A stretch of DNA of 64,000 nt, from positions 1,302,001-1,366,000 of the forward strand of contig NZ_JAPPUY010000001.1 in assembly GCF_026712245.1 (NCBI RefSeq), in the 5' to 3' direction. Source of the stretch: Roseateles hydrophilus. Lineage in GTDB: Bacteria; Pseudomonadota; Gammaproteobacteria; Burkholderiales; Burkholderiaceae_C. Numbering within the stretch: the stretch's first letter is position 1; the number at the start of each line of letters is the position of its first letter. The position numbers were made by a program, and so were the translations under genes. This document shows positions 8,849-18,222 of the stretch, in pieces. Under the pieces are notes generated by a model. The model was not told where the DNA came from and made no database searches. It worked only from the letters and a program-made list of their open reading frames with translations.

Positions 8849-11800
8849 TCAGCCCAGCGCCTTGCGCGCGTTCTGGAACATGCGCAGCCACGGGCTGTGC
8901 TGGGCGCGGTCGCCCGATGTCCAGCTCATCTGCACGTTGCGGAACACGCGCTCCGGGTGGGGCATCAGCGCGGTGAAGCGGCCGTCGGCCGTCGTCACCG
9001 AGGTCAGGCCGCCCGGGCTGCCGTTCGGGTTGAACGGGTAGGCCTCGGTGGCGGCGCCATGGTTGTCGACGAAGCGCATTGCCGCGATGGCCTTGGCGGC
9101 ATCCCCTTGGCGCGCGAAGTTCGCAAAGCCCTCACCGTGCGCGACGGCGATGGGCAGCCGGCTGCCGGCCATGCCCTTGAAGAACACGCTGGGCGAATCC
9201 AGCACCTCCACCATGGACAGGCGCGCCTCGAACTGCTCGCTCTGGTTGCGCGTGAAGCGCGGCCAGGCGTCCGCGCCCGGGATGATGGGCGCCAGCGCCG
9301 CCAGCATCTGGCAGCCGTTGCACACACCCAGGGCCAGCGTGTCGGGGCGCGAGAAGAAGGCGCGGAACTGCTCGGCCAGCACCGGGTTGAACATGATGGA
9401 GCGCGCCCAGCCTTCGCCGGCACCCAGGGTGTCGCCGTAGCTGAAGCCGCCGCAGGCGACGAAGGCCGCGAAGCCGTCCAGCTTGACCGCGCCGGACTGC
9501 AGGTCGCTCATGTGCACGTCGAAGCTGTCAAAGCCGCCCAGCGACATCGCATAGGCCATCTCGACATGCGAGTTGACGCCCTGCTCGCGCAGGATGGCGA
9601 CCTTCGGTCTCGCGCCGGTGGACACGAACGGCGAAGGCATGGATTCAGGCGTGAACGTCAGGTGGACGTGCATGCCCGGGTCGTCGGCACGGCCCGCGGC
9701 GGCATGCTCGGCGTCGGCGCCGGCCGGGTTGTCGCGCAGCTTGGCGATGCGCCAGCTCACCTCGTCCCAGGTCTGCTGCAGCGCCGTCAGGTCGGCGCCG
9801 AAGACCTTCTTCGCGTCGCGCCAGACTTCCATCTGCCGGCTCGCATTCGGCTTGGCCACCACGTGCGAATGCTTGGACAGGCCATGCGCGCGCAGCACCT
9901 GCATGACGGCATCGCGGTCAGCGGCGCGCACCTGGATCAGCGCGCCCAGTTCCTCATTGAACAACGCACGCAGCGTCAGCTCGTCGCGGCGGCCGCTGAC
10001 TTGCGCAGCCCAGTTCTTGGAGTCGCCGGTGTCGGCGCGGCTGTCGCTGATGCCGTCGCCTTCGGTGACCAGCATGTCGATGTTCAGGCTCAGGCCGGTC
10101 TGGCCGGCGAAGGCCATTTCGCAGGCCGCCGCCCACAGGCCACCGTCGGAGCGGTCGTGATAGGCCAGCAGCTTGCCCGCGGCGCGCAGTTCATTGACGG
10201 CATTGACCAGCGACACCAGCAGCTGCGGATCGTCCAGGTCCGGCACGTCGTTGCCGAACTGGTTCAGCGTCTGCGCCAGGATGGAGCCGGCCATGCGGCG
10301 CTGGCCCTGGCCGAGGTCGATCAGGATGGCGCAGGAGTCCTCGCGCTGCCACTCGGGCGTCAGCGTGCCGCGCACGTCGGCAATGCTGGCGAAGGCCGTG
10401 ACGATCAGCGACACGGGCGCGGTGACCTGCTTGTCGTCCCCGTTGTCGCTCCATTTGGTGCGCATCGACAGCGAATCCTTGCCCACCGGGATGGAGATAC
10501 CCAGTGCCGGGCACAGCTCCATGCCGACGGTCTTGACGGTGTCGAACAGCGCGGCGTCCTCGCCGGCTTCGCCGCAGGCGGCCATCCAGTTGGCGCTGAG
10601 CTTCACGCGCGGCAATTCGATGGGCGCGGCCAGCAGGTTGGTGATGGCTTCGGCCACGGCCATGCGGCCCGAGGCCGGCGCGTTGACGGCGGCCAGCGGC
10701 GTGCGCTCGCCCATGCTCATCGCCTCGCCGGCAAAACCCTGGAAGTCGGCAAGCGTGACCGCGCAGTCAGCCACCGGCACCTGCCAGGGGCCCACCATCT
10801 GGTCGCGGTGGTTCAGGCCGCCCACCGTGCGGTCGCCGATGGTGACGAGGAAGCGCTTGTTGGCGACCGTCGGGTGGCGCAGCACGTCGAAGGCGGCCGT
10901 CTCCAGCTTCACGCCGGTCAGGTCCAGCGCGCCGCCGTCGCGGGCCACGCGGGTCACGTTGCGGTGGGTCTTGGGCGGCTTGCCGAGCAGCACATCCATC
11001 GGCATGTCGATGGGATCGCTGCCGGTCTGCTCATCGACGAGCTTGAGTTCACGCTCTTCGGTCGTCACGCCGACGACGGCGAACGGGCAGCGCTCGCGCT
11101 CGCAGAAGGCCGTGAACTGCGCCAGGCTCTCCGGCCCAATGGCCAGCACGTAGCGTTCCTGGCTCTCGTTGCACCAGATTTCCTTCGGGGCGAGGCCCGA
11201 CTCCTCCAGCGGCACTTTGCGCAGGTCGAAGCGCGCGCCGCGGCCGGCGTCGTTCACCAGCTCGGGGAAGGCGTTGGAGATGCCGCCCGCGCCGACGTCA
11301 TGGATGGCCAGCACCGGGTTCTCAGCACCCAGGCCCCAGCAGTGATTGATGACTTCCTGCGCGCGGCGCTCGATTTCGGGGTTGCCGCGCTGCACGGAGT
11401 CGAAGTCCAGATCGGCCGTGTTCGTGCCCGCCGCCATCGACGACGCGGCGCCACCGCCCATGCCGATGCGCATGCCGGGGCCGCCGAGCTGGATCAGCAG
11501 CGTGCCAGCGGGGAACTCGATCTTCTTGGTCAGGTCCGCACGGATGGTGCCCAGGCCACCGGCGATCATGATGGGCTTGTGATAGCCGCGGCGCACGCCA
11601 GCCACCGTCTGCTCGAACACGCGGAAATAGCCCGCCAGGTTGGGGCGGCCGAACTCGTTGTTGAACGCGGCGCCGCCCAGCGGGCCGTCGATCATGATCT
11701 GCAGCGCGCTGGCGATGTGGGCCGGCTTGCCGACGGGTTGCAGCTCCCAGGGCTCGCTGAGGCCCGGCAGGTGCAGGTTGGACACCGAGAAGCCCGTCAG

Positions 11801-12835
11801 GCCCGCCTTGGGCTTGGAGCCGCGGCCGGTGGCGCCCTCGTCGCGGATCTCGCCACCCGCGCCGGTGGACGCGCCGGGGTGGGGCGAGATGGCCGTCGGG
11901 TGGTTGTGCGTCTCCACCTTCATCAGCACCTGGGCCTGCTCGGCGCGGGCCACGTAGGCAGCGCCGGCCGTGGGTGCCGGCATCCAGCGCTGGATGGCAT
12001 GGCCTTCCATGATGGCCGCGTTGTCCGAGTACGCGACCACCGTGTGCTGCGGGTTCAGCTTCTCGGTGTTGCGGATCATGCCGAATAGGGAAAGCGGCTG
12101 CGCCTCGCCGTCCACTGTGAAGCTCGCGTTGAAGATCTTGTGCCGGCAGTGCTCGCTGTTGGCCTGCGCGAACATCATCAGCTCGACGTCGCTGGGGTTG
12201 CGGCCCAGCTTCTTGAAGTTGGTTTCCAGGTAATCGATCTCATCGCCCGACAGCGCCAGGCCGAACTCGACGTTGGCCTGCTCCAGCGCGGCGCGGCCGG
12301 CGCCCAGCACGTCCACGTGGGCCAGCGGCTCGGCGGTGCGTTCGTCGAACAGGTGTTTCGTGTCCTCGCGGCTGAAGCAGGCCGACTCGGTCATGCGGTC
12401 GTGCAGCAGCGCGGCGCAGGCGTTCAATTCTTCAGCCGTCAGCGGCTTGGCACCGCCCAGGCCCAGCAGGCCGCTCTTGGTGGCAATGCGGTACTCGACG
12501 ACGCGCTCCACACGCTTGAGCACCAGGCCGCAGTTGCGGGCGATGTCGGTCGCCTTGGACGCCCAGGGGCTGACCGTGCCGAAGCGCGGCGTGACGACCA
12601 CCAGGTCACCGGCGGCGTCGGCCACGGCCGGCTCGCCGTACGTGAGCAGCGCCGCGAAGCGCTCGCGCGTCGCAGCGTCCAGCTCGCCTTCGGTCCAGAC
12701 CCAATGCACCGCCCTTGCGCTGATGCCGGTGATGCGGGCACTGACCTGTTGCAACGCGGCCAGCAAGGCCTGGGCGCGGAAGTCGGACAAGGCGTTGCCG
12801 CCCTCGAAATGGGTCAGTTGCGGGGTCTGGGCCAT
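8849..12835 (-). CDS. purL: Phosphoribosylformylglycinamidine synthase, single-chain
   Basis: 1328 residues, the large proteobacterial form that fuses PurS-like, PurL and PurQ parts. It makes FGAM from FGAR, glutamine and ATP in de novo purine synthesis. Seen in order: N-terminal PurS-like domain; FGAM-synthase core with [13 protein letters not shown] and [17 protein letters not shown]; second half with [11 protein letters not shown]; and a C-terminal class I amidotransferase with nucleophile Cys in [10 protein letters not shown] and the ending MPHPERVFR. The ATG at 12835 gives the usual N-terminus, and the longer frame extends into the upstream spacer. The 166 bases upstream hold its presumed promoter, with nothing distinctive seen. 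It is unlinked to other pur genes here. Confidence 0.97.
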   Translation of the reverse strand: MAQTPQLTHFEGGNALSDFRAQALLAALQQVSARITGISARAVHWVWTEGELDAATRERFAALLTYGEPAVADAAGDLVVVTPRFGTVSPWASKATDIARNCGLVLKRVERVVEYRIATKSGLLGLGGAKPLTAEELNACAALLHDRMTESACFSREDTKHLFDERTAEPLAHVDVLGAGRAALEQANVEFGLALSGDEIDYLETNFKKLGRNPSDVELMMFAQANSEHCRHKIFNASFTVDGEAQPLSLFGMIRNTEKLNPQHTVVAYSDNAAIMEGHAIQRWMPAPTAGAAYVARAEQAQVLMKVETHNHPTAISPHPGASTGAGGEIRDEGATGRGSKPKAGLTGFSVSNLHLPGLSEPWELQPVGKPAHIASALQIMIDGPLGGAAFNNEFGRPNLAGYFRVFEQTVAGVRRGYHKPIMIAGGLGTIRADLTKKIEFPAGTLLIQLGGPGMRIGMGGGAASSMAAGTNTADLDFDSVQRGNPEIERRAQEVINHCWGLGAENPVLAIHDVGAGGISNAFPELVNDAGRGARFDLRKVPLEESGLAPKEIWCNESQERYVLAIGPESLAQFTAFCERERCPFAVVGVTTEERELKLVDEQTGSDPIDMPMDVLLGKPPKTHRNVTRVARDGGALDLTGVKLETAAFDVLRHPTVANKRFLVTIGDRTVGGLNHRDQMVGPWQVPVADCAVTLADFQGFAGEAMSMGERTPLAAVNAPASGRMAVAEAITNLLAAPIELPRVKLSANWMAACGEAGEDAALFDTVKTVGMELCPALGISIPVGKDSLSMRTKWSDNGDDKQVTAPVSLIVTAFASIADVRGTLTPEWQREDSCAILIDLGQGQRRMAGSILAQTLNQFGNDVPDLDDPQLLVSLVNAVNELRAAGKLLAYHDRSDGGLWAAACEMAFAGQTGLSLNIDMLVTEGDGISDSRADTGDSKNWAAQVSGRRDELTLRALFNEELGALIQVRAADRDAVMQVLRAHGLSKHSHVVAKPNASRQMEVWRDAKKVFGADLTALQQTWDEVSWRIAKLRDNPAGADAEHAAAGRADDPGMHVHLTFTPESMPSPFVSTGARPKVAILREQGVNSHVEMAYAMSLGGFDSFDVHMSDLQSGAVKLDGFAAFVACGGFSYGDTLGAGEGWARSIMFNPVLAEQFRAFFSRPDTLALGVCNGCQMLAALAPIIPGADAWPRFTRNQSEQFEARLSMVEVLDSPSVFFKGMAGSRLPIAVAHGEGFANFARQGDAAKAIAAMRFVDNHGAATEAYPFNPNGSPGGLTSVTTADGRFTALMPHPERVFRNVQMSWTSGDRAQHSPWLRMFQNARKALG

Positions 12836-13001
12836 GGGATCCGGGGAGGCTGGGCGCGGGGGCCGCGCGGTTCTCTGGAAGGCACGCGCCCTGGGGCAAG
12901 CGGCGGCGTGCGAAAGCACGGGATTCTACTGAGGGCAGCTCCCCCGCCGCACACCGGCAGCGTGCGGATGGGCACAAGCCGCGCTTGCCGGGGCCTGCAT
13001 G

Positions 13002-13952
13002 TCAGCGGCGCGGCCGCAGCCGGGGCAGCAGCATCGCGCCGATCAGCAGCCCGCCCACCACCATGGCCATCACGATGCCCGGCACGTTCAGCATGCCCAG
13101 CGCGAACGTGAACGCGCCCAGCAGCACCGCCGCCAGCATCACGCCCACCATGCTGCCGCGCCCGCCCTGGATGGCCACGCCGCCCAGCAGCGCGATGGTG
13201 ATGGCGTCCAGCTCCCAGCCGGCCGCCAGGTTGGGCCGGGTGCTGCCGATGCGGCCCGTCAGCAGCACGGCCGCCAGCGCGGCAGCGAGGCCGGCGAAGA
13301 CGAACAGCCCGAGGCGGTAGCGGTCCGCCGCGATGCCGCTGAAGCGCGCGGCCACCGGATTCGAGCCGATGGCATAGACGCGCCGACCATGCACCGTGCG
13401 GTGCATCCACACCGCCACGCCCACCGCGAACAGCAGCGCGATGGCGAACTCGATGGGGACGATCAGCCACTCGACGCCGATCAGCTCACCCAGCGTGCCG
13501 TTGCCCAGCACGCTCAGCGCCTCGGGATAGCCGGTGATGGCCTGGTCGCCCAGCAGCACCAACGCCAGGCCGCGGTACAGCGACAGCGTGCCGATGGTCA
13601 CGACGATGGACGGCAGGCCGCGCCGCGTGACCAGCCAGCCGTTCAGCGCTCCGCAGGCGGCGCCGGTGGCCAGGGCCGCCAGCACCATCATCGGCAGCGG
13701 CGCGCCGGCCTGCATCGCCAGGCCCATGGCCAACGAGGCCAGCGCCATGGTGGCGGCGATGGACAGGTCGATCTCCCCGGCCACGATAAGCAGGGCCATG
13801 GCCATCGCGATGATGAGCCGCTCAGACATGTTGACCGTGCTATCGGCCAGCGCGTAGGGCGACAAAAAGCCCTCCAGCCCCAGGCCGAAGCCGGCGTACA
13901 GCAGCACCAGCAGTGCCGCCAGCACGCGCTCCCAGGCAGTGAAGGCTTTCAT
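13002..13952 (-). CDS. rhaQ: Rhamnose-type sugar ABC transporter permease (second permease)
   Basis: 316 residues, hydrophobic, with 8-10 membrane segments. It belongs to the RbsC/XylH branch (BPD_transp_2), shown by MALLIVAGEIDLSIAATMAL and GLPSIVVTIGTLSLYRGLA. ATGA overlap with the preceding permease gene shows translational coupling. The gene order binding protein - ATPase - permease - permease is that of the rhizobial rhaSTPQ rhamnose system, and this is the fourth gene. The rhamnose assignment rests on family resemblance of the whole set, chiefly the binding protein; no rhamnose catabolic gene is nearby. Confidence 0.78.
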   Translation of the reverse strand: MKAFTAWERVLAALLVLLYAGFGLGLEGFLSPYALADSTVNMSERLIIAMAMALLIVAGEIDLSIAATMALASLAMGLAMQAGAPLPMMVLAALATGAACGALNGWLVTRRGLPSIVVTIGTLSLYRGLALVLLGDQAITGYPEALSVLGNGTLGELIGVEWLIVPIEFAIALLFAVGVAVWMHRTVHGRRVYAIGSNPVAARFSGIAADRYRLGLFVFAGLAAALAAVLLTGRIGSTRPNLAAGWELDAITIALLGGVAIQGGRGSMVGVMLAAVLLGAFTFALGMLNVPGIVMAMVVGGLLIGAMLLPRLRPRR

Positions 13953-14917
13953 GGCTCGCTGCGCTCCAGGATAGGCAGGCCGCGGCGGCCCCGTGCGTTG
14001 GCGTTCAAGGCCACCGACAGCAGGATGACCGCACCCGCAATGGCCTGCTGCCAAAACGGCGAGACCTGGATGACCGGCAGCGCCGCGTTGACGACGCCGA
14101 GGAACAGCACGCCCAGCATCGCGCCGCCCATGTGACCGATGCCGCCCGCGATGCTGACGCCGCCGATCACGCAGGCCGCGATCACCGTCAACTCATAGCC
14201 CGCCGCGAGCTCGGTGAACGCGATCGCGTAGCGCCCCACCCACAGCAGGCCCGCAAGCCCCGCCAGCGCGCCCGACAGCATGTACACCTGCAGCAGCCGG
14301 CGTCGCTGCGAGATGCCCACCAGCTGCGCCGCCTCCGGGTGATTGCCCAGCGCCACCACCTCGCGCCCCGCCGGCCGCCAGCGCAGCCAGGCCGCCACGG
14401 CCAGCACCACGAGCGTGGCGATGACGATGAGCAGCGGCACACCGGCCAGCTCCGCGCGCGGCAGCGCCTTGATGGCCGGGTGGATGTCCTGCTCGGACAC
14501 CCAAGCCCCGCCCGACGCCACGAACACGGCGCCGCGGTACAGCGACATCGTGCCCAGCGTCACGACGATGGGTGGCAGCCCGGCGTGCGCGATCAGCAGT
14601 CCGTTGACGGCGCCCAGCGCGCCGCCCACGACGACGGCCAGCCCCAGCAGCGCCACCACCGGCAGGCCGGGCCAGGCCTGTCCGGCCAGCGCGCAGGCCA
14701 TGCCGGTCAGCGCCAGGTTGGACGCCACCGACAGGTCCACACCGCGCGTCAGCAGCACCACCAGCTGGCCGGCCACGAGGAGAGCCAGCAGCGCCGACTC
14801 GTTGGCGATGTCCAGCGCATTGCGCCCAGTCAGGAACACCGGCGCCCGCCAGCCGACGGCCAGCACCAGCACGGCGATAACAGCCAGCAGCAGGCCCTCG
14901 CGTCGGGCAGTCAGCAT
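13949..14917 (-). CDS. rhaP: Rhamnose-type sugar ABC transporter permease (first permease)
   Basis: 322 residues with about ten membrane segments, in the RbsC-like permease family. Characteristic stretches are VLLTRGVDLSVASNLALTGM and GLPPIVVTLGTMSLYRGAVF, in the same positions as in the partner permease, with which it should form a heterodimer channel. It overlaps the ATPase gene by seven bases and the next permease by ATGA, so all are one transcription unit. Rhamnose is the likeliest substrate by family, but this is not proven by context. Confidence 0.78.
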   Translation of the reverse strand: MLTARREGLLLAVIAVLVLAVGWRAPVFLTGRNALDIANESALLALLVAGQLVVLLTRGVDLSVASNLALTGMACALAGQAWPGLPVVALLGLAVVVGGALGAVNGLLIAHAGLPPIVVTLGTMSLYRGAVFVASGGAWVSEQDIHPAIKALPRAELAGVPLLIVIATLVVLAVAAWLRWRPAGREVVALGNHPEAAQLVGISQRRRLLQVYMLSGALAGLAGLLWVGRYAIAFTELAAGYELTVIAACVIGGVSIAGGIGHMGGAMLGVLFLGVVNAALPVIQVSPFWQQAIAGAVILLSVALNANARGRRGLPILERSEP

Positions 14918-16452
14918 GACTGTGCCTCCTGCACCATGCCCGAGGCCGCGGCCGCGATGGCCTCGGCCGGCGCGCCGTGCGGGAACTCGGCCACCTGCCG
15001 GCCGCGGCGCATGACGATGACGCGGTCAGCCAGGTGCATGGCCTCAGGCAGTTCCGACGACACCAGGATGACGGCCAGCCCCTGCTGCACCATGTCCTCG
15101 ATCAGCGCATAGACCGCCTGCTTGGCGCCCACGTCGATGCCCTTGGTGGGCTCGTCCAGGATGACCACCTGCGGCTGCAGGCCCAGCCACTTGGCGATGA
15201 CCACCTTCTGCTGGTTGCCGCCGGACAGGCTGGCCACGGGCGCGTCCTGCGACGCCGCCTTGATGCGCAGCCGCTCCATCAGCGCCTGGGCGAAGCCGCG
15301 CTCGCGCACGGCCGACAGCCAGGGGCCGTGCGACAGCCTGCCCCGCCATGCATGGCGCGGGCCGGCCAGCGCGGCCAGCGTGAGGTTGGCGCCGACGGGC
15401 AGATCCAGCAGCGCGCCCTGCCCGCGGCGGTCTTCTGGCACATAGACCAGGCCGGCCGCGATGGCCTGCGCCGGGTCGTGCAGGTCCAGTGGCCGGCCGG
15501 CCAGCTCGACCCGCGCCGTCGCGTCGGGCTGGCGGCCGATCAGGGCCAGCATGGCCTCGCTGCGGCCGGCGCCCACCAACCCGTAGAAGCCCAGCACCTC
15601 GCCGCGCCGCACCTCGAAGCCGAGGTCAGCGAACTCAGTCGGGTGGCTCAGACCCTGCACGCGCAGGGCCACGTCGCCGGGCGAGCGGCGGCGCGGCGGG
15701 TAGATGTCATCCACCGCACGGCCCACCATCAGCTTCACCAGCTCGGCCTCCTGCGCCGTCGCCATCTCGCCGCCGCCCACCGACGCACCGTCACGCAGCA
15801 CGACGTAGCGGTCGCAGACGGCGAACAGCTCGTCGAATTTGTGGCTGATGAAAAGCACCGCCACGCCCTGCGCCTTGAGCTGGCGCACGAGGCGGTAGAT
15901 GTCCTGGATCTCGGCGCGCGACAGGGCCGCCGTGGGCTCATCGAAGATGACCACCCGCGCCTGCAGGGACAGCGCCCGGGCGATCTCGATCTGGTGCCTC
16001 TGCGCGATGCCCAGCTCACGCGTGGGCGTGTCCGCGGGGAACTGGGCGCCCGCCGCGCCCAGCCACTGCTGTGCCTCGCGCCGCATGCGCGGCCAATCGA
16101 TGACGCGCAGCCCGGCCAGGTGCCGCAGCGGCGGCCGGCCGATGAAGATGTTCTCGGCGGCGGACAGCGCGTCGAACACCACCGTCTCCTGGTGCACCGC
16201 CGCGATGCCGGCGGCCTGTGCGTCCTGCGTGCGCGCAAAGCGCACGGGGCGGCCGTCCAGCAGGATCTCGCCCGCATCGGGCGCATGCACACCGGTCAGC
16301 GTCTTGACCAGCGTGCTCTTGCCCGCGCCGTTCTCGCCGATCAGCGCAAGCGCCTGGCCGGGCACGAGGTCTAAGTCCACGCCGCGCAGCGCCTGCGTGA
16401 GGCCGAAGCGTTTGGTGATGCCTCGCAGTTGGAGCAGAGGTTCAGTCGTCAT
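14911..16452 (-). CDS. rhaT: Sugar ABC transporter ATP-binding protein, duplicated ATPase
   Basis: 513 residues holding two ABC ATPase domains in tandem, as in RbsA/MglA/RhaT. The first has Walker A GENGAGKSTLVK near 38-49 and Walker B VVIFDEPTAALSRAE, but its signature motif is weak (ELGIAQRHQIEIARAL). The second has the degenerate Walker A (GLVGAGRSEAML) usual for this family, an intact signature SGGNQQKVVIAKWL and VVILDEPTKGIDVGAK. It energises sugar import with the two downstream permeases. A 108-base spacer containing a hairpin separates it from the binding-protein gene. Confidence 0.85.
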   Translation of the reverse strand: MTTEPLLQLRGITKRFGLTQALRGVDLDLVPGQALALIGENGAGKSTLVKTLTGVHAPDAGEILLDGRPVRFARTQDAQAAGIAAVHQETVVFDALSAAENIFIGRPPLRHLAGLRVIDWPRMRREAQQWLGAAGAQFPADTPTRELGIAQRHQIEIARALSLQARVVIFDEPTAALSRAEIQDIYRLVRQLKAQGVAVLFISHKFDELFAVCDRYVVLRDGASVGGGEMATAQEAELVKLMVGRAVDDIYPPRRRSPGDVALRVQGLSHPTEFADLGFEVRRGEVLGFYGLVGAGRSEAMLALIGRQPDATARVELAGRPLDLHDPAQAIAAGLVYVPEDRRGQGALLDLPVGANLTLAALAGPRHAWRGRLSHGPWLSAVRERGFAQALMERLRIKAASQDAPVASLSGGNQQKVVIAKWLGLQPQVVILDEPTKGIDVGAKQAVYALIEDMVQQGLAVILVSSELPEAMHLADRVIVMRRGRQVAEFPHGAPAEAIAAAASGMVQEAQSC

Positions 16453-16516
16453 TCACGCCTTCCTTCGTGCCGAGCGCCGGGCCGCCCCAAGCCGACCCGT
16501 CCGGCGACGTGCACGG

Positions 16517-16539
16517 GGCGCCATGCCGCGGGCATCGCC
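16517..16539 (-). promoter_or_regulatory. Intercistronic hairpin after binding-protein gene
   Basis: An ATGCC/GGCAT stem with a three-base loop is extended by GGCG/CGCC around a two-base bulge. It lies in the only sizeable gap (108 bases) of the ABC operon, just after the binding-protein gene. Such hairpins often protect the upstream message so that the binding protein is made in excess. There is no T run, so it is not a normal terminator. The role is inferred. Confidence 0.42.
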
Positions 16540-16560
16540 GTCCCCTGGGGAGAGCCGGGC

Positions 16561-17553
16561 TCAATACACCTTCGAGAACTTGTCGACGTTGCTGGCGTTG
16601 AAGGTGTACGGCTCGGCCATGGCGGCTTCGAGGCCGGCGTCGAGCGTCGTCTTGCCGATGCGGCCCAGCGACACCGTCTCGCCGGCCATGCCCTTGACCG
16701 TGCCCTTCACCAGGCCGTTGGCCAGCTGGATGACGGCGTAGCCCAGGTCCACCGGGTTCCAGATCGCGAAGCTCTTGACCGCCCCGCCCCTCACATGGCC
16801 CAGCATCTCCGACGGCAGGCCCAGGCCGGTGACGAACACCTGGCCCACGCGCCTCTCGTCCTGCACCGCACGCGCGGCGGCGGCGATGCCCACCGTCGTT
16901 GGCGCCACGATGACCTTGAGGTTCGGGTGGCTCTTCAGCAGGCCCTGCGCCTCGCGGTAGCTCTTGTCGGTCTGGTCGTCGCCGTAGACGACGCTAACCA
17001 GCTTGTGCTTGGCGTAGGGTGGAGTGGCCAGCGTGGACTTCAGTGCGGCGATCCACCCGTTCTGGTTGGTAGCTTGCGCGGTGGCGGACAGCACCGCCAC
17101 CTCGCCGCCGCCAGGCGCCGCCTCCAGCGCCAGCGCCGCCAGCTTGGCGCCGATCAGCGGTGTGCTGGACGGCGCAAGGTGCAGCTGCCGGCCGTCCTGG
17201 CGCACCATGGCGTCGAAGGACAGCACGTGGATGCCGCGCTGGCGCGCCTTCTTCAGCACCGGCACCAAGGCATCGGGATCATTGGCCGAGATGGCGATGG
17301 CCTTCACGCGCTGGGCGATCAGCGCATTGACGATCTCCACCTGGCCCTCCGCGGTGGGCTTGGCCGGGCCGGCGTAGATGATCTCCAGGCCGCCCAACTC
17401 CTTGGCGGCCTCCTGCGCGCCCTGGCGGGCGGCGTCGAAGAAGCCGTTGCCCAGGCTCTTGACCACCAGCGCGATCTTGTCCGCCGCCAGGGCGGGCTGG
17501 GCCAGTGACAGCGCCGCGACGGCGGCGGCCAGCGTGATGCGAATGCGGTGCAT
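16561..17553 (-). CDS. rhaS: RhaS-type periplasmic sugar-binding protein
   Basis: 330 residues. A signal peptide (about 1-23, ending ALA before ADK) precedes a periplasmic binding protein type 1 fold of the ribose/AI-2/rhamnose group. Stretches recalled as typical of rhizobial RhaS are VVKSLGNGFFDAA, NALIAQRVKAIAISANDPDA, SATAQATNQNGWI, VTGLGLPSEM and FAIWNPVDLGYA. It would bind a monosaccharide and deliver it to the permeases. AGGAG lies seven bases before the ATG. It is divergent from gntK across a 165-base spacer with a LacI-type operator. Rhamnose is the best guess, but no rhamnose isomerase, dehydrogenase or aldolase gene is present. Confidence 0.8.
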   Translation of the reverse strand: MHRIRITLAAAVAALSLAQPALAADKIALVVKSLGNGFFDAARQGAQEAAKELGGLEIIYAGPAKPTAEGQVEIVNALIAQRVKAIAISANDPDALVPVLKKARQRGIHVLSFDAMVRQDGRQLHLAPSSTPLIGAKLAALALEAAPGGGEVAVLSATAQATNQNGWIAALKSTLATPPYAKHKLVSVVYGDDQTDKSYREAQGLLKSHPNLKVIVAPTTVGIAAAARAVQDERRVGQVFVTGLGLPSEMLGHVRGGAVKSFAIWNPVDLGYAVIQLANGLVKGTVKGMAGETVSLGRIGKTTLDAGLEAAMAEPYTFNASNVDKFSKVY

Positions 17554-17662
17554 GGGTCTCCTGCGGTGTGTTTGGCGAGCGGGCGCGCAGTAGGCCCCAA
17601 AAAACGCCGCGTTCAGCCCCACCGCGGGCAAGTACGGATCACAACACTCATGCCGACGATTA

Positions 17663-17676
17663 GGATAGCGCTGTCC
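17663..17676. promoter_or_regulatory. LacI-family operator candidate upstream of gntK
   Basis: GGATAGCGCTGTCC is an even palindrome with one mismatch and a central CG, the form bound by LacI-family repressors. It is 42 bases upstream of the gntK start and 109 bases from the divergent rhaS-like start, so a bound repressor could affect either side. The LacI-family gene converging on the operon's far end is the natural candidate regulator (inference). Confidence 0.55.
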
Positions 17677-17718
17677 AACCTCCCGATCCCCGGCGTTGCG
17701 CCGCCTCGTCACCATTTG

Positions 17719-18222
17719 ATGCCCTCTTCCACGCCTTGTTCTCTCGTCGTCATGGGCGTGGCCGGCAGCGGCAAGTCCACGCTGGCCGATGCGGTCGCCC
17801 GCCGCCTGCACCGCGTCTGCCTGGAAGGCGACGACTTCCACGGCGACACCAACCGCCGCAAGATGGCCGAGGGCCACCCCCTCACCGACGACGACCGCGC
17901 CAGCTGGCTCGCCCAGCTGTGCGAGCAGTTGCAGCAGCAGCCCGGTGCCGTGCTGGCCTGCTCGGCGCTCAAGCGCAGCTACCGGCAACAGCTGCGTGCC
18001 GCCAGCCCGGGCCTGCGCTTCGCCTACCTCGACATCGCAGCGGCGCCGGCCCGCCAGCGCGTTGACGCTCGCGGCGGCCACTTCTTCTCGGCCCGCCTGA
18101 TGGCCAGCCAGTTCGACACGCTGGAGCCGCCCATCGGCGAGCCCGGCGTGCTCCACCTGGACGCGCTGCGCCCGCTGGACGAGCTGGTGGCGCAGGTTGC
18201 TGCCTGGATGCCGCCGCCATGA
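17719..18222 (+). CDS. gntK: Gluconokinase
   Basis: 167 residues, the size of GntK/IdnK. P-loop GVAGSGKS (13-20) is followed by GDDFHGDTNRRKMAEGHPLTDDDR, which carries the DxFH gluconate-site pattern, and ACSALKRSYRQQLR. The enzyme phosphorylates D-gluconate to 6-phosphogluconate with ATP. The ATG at 17719 is preferred because the longer frame would run across the divergent promoter and operator. The stop overlaps the next start as ATGA. With the GH94 phosphorylase encoded two genes on, it completes a route in which cellobionate yields glucose-1-phosphate plus gluconate. Confidence 0.9.
   Translation: MPSSTPCSLVVMGVAGSGKSTLADAVARRLHRVCLEGDDFHGDTNRRKMAEGHPLTDDDRASWLAQLCEQLQQQPGAVLACSALKRSYRQQLRAASPGLRFAYLDIAAAPARQRVDARGGHFFSARLMASQFDTLEPPIGEPGVLHLDALRPLDELVAQVAAWMPPP

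Noticed and set aside
8897-12088. 1063-codon open frame on the plus strand
   Set aside because: Fully antisense to purL, with Gln/Ala/His/Arg-rich composition and no domain; a typical GC-driven shadow of a real gene.
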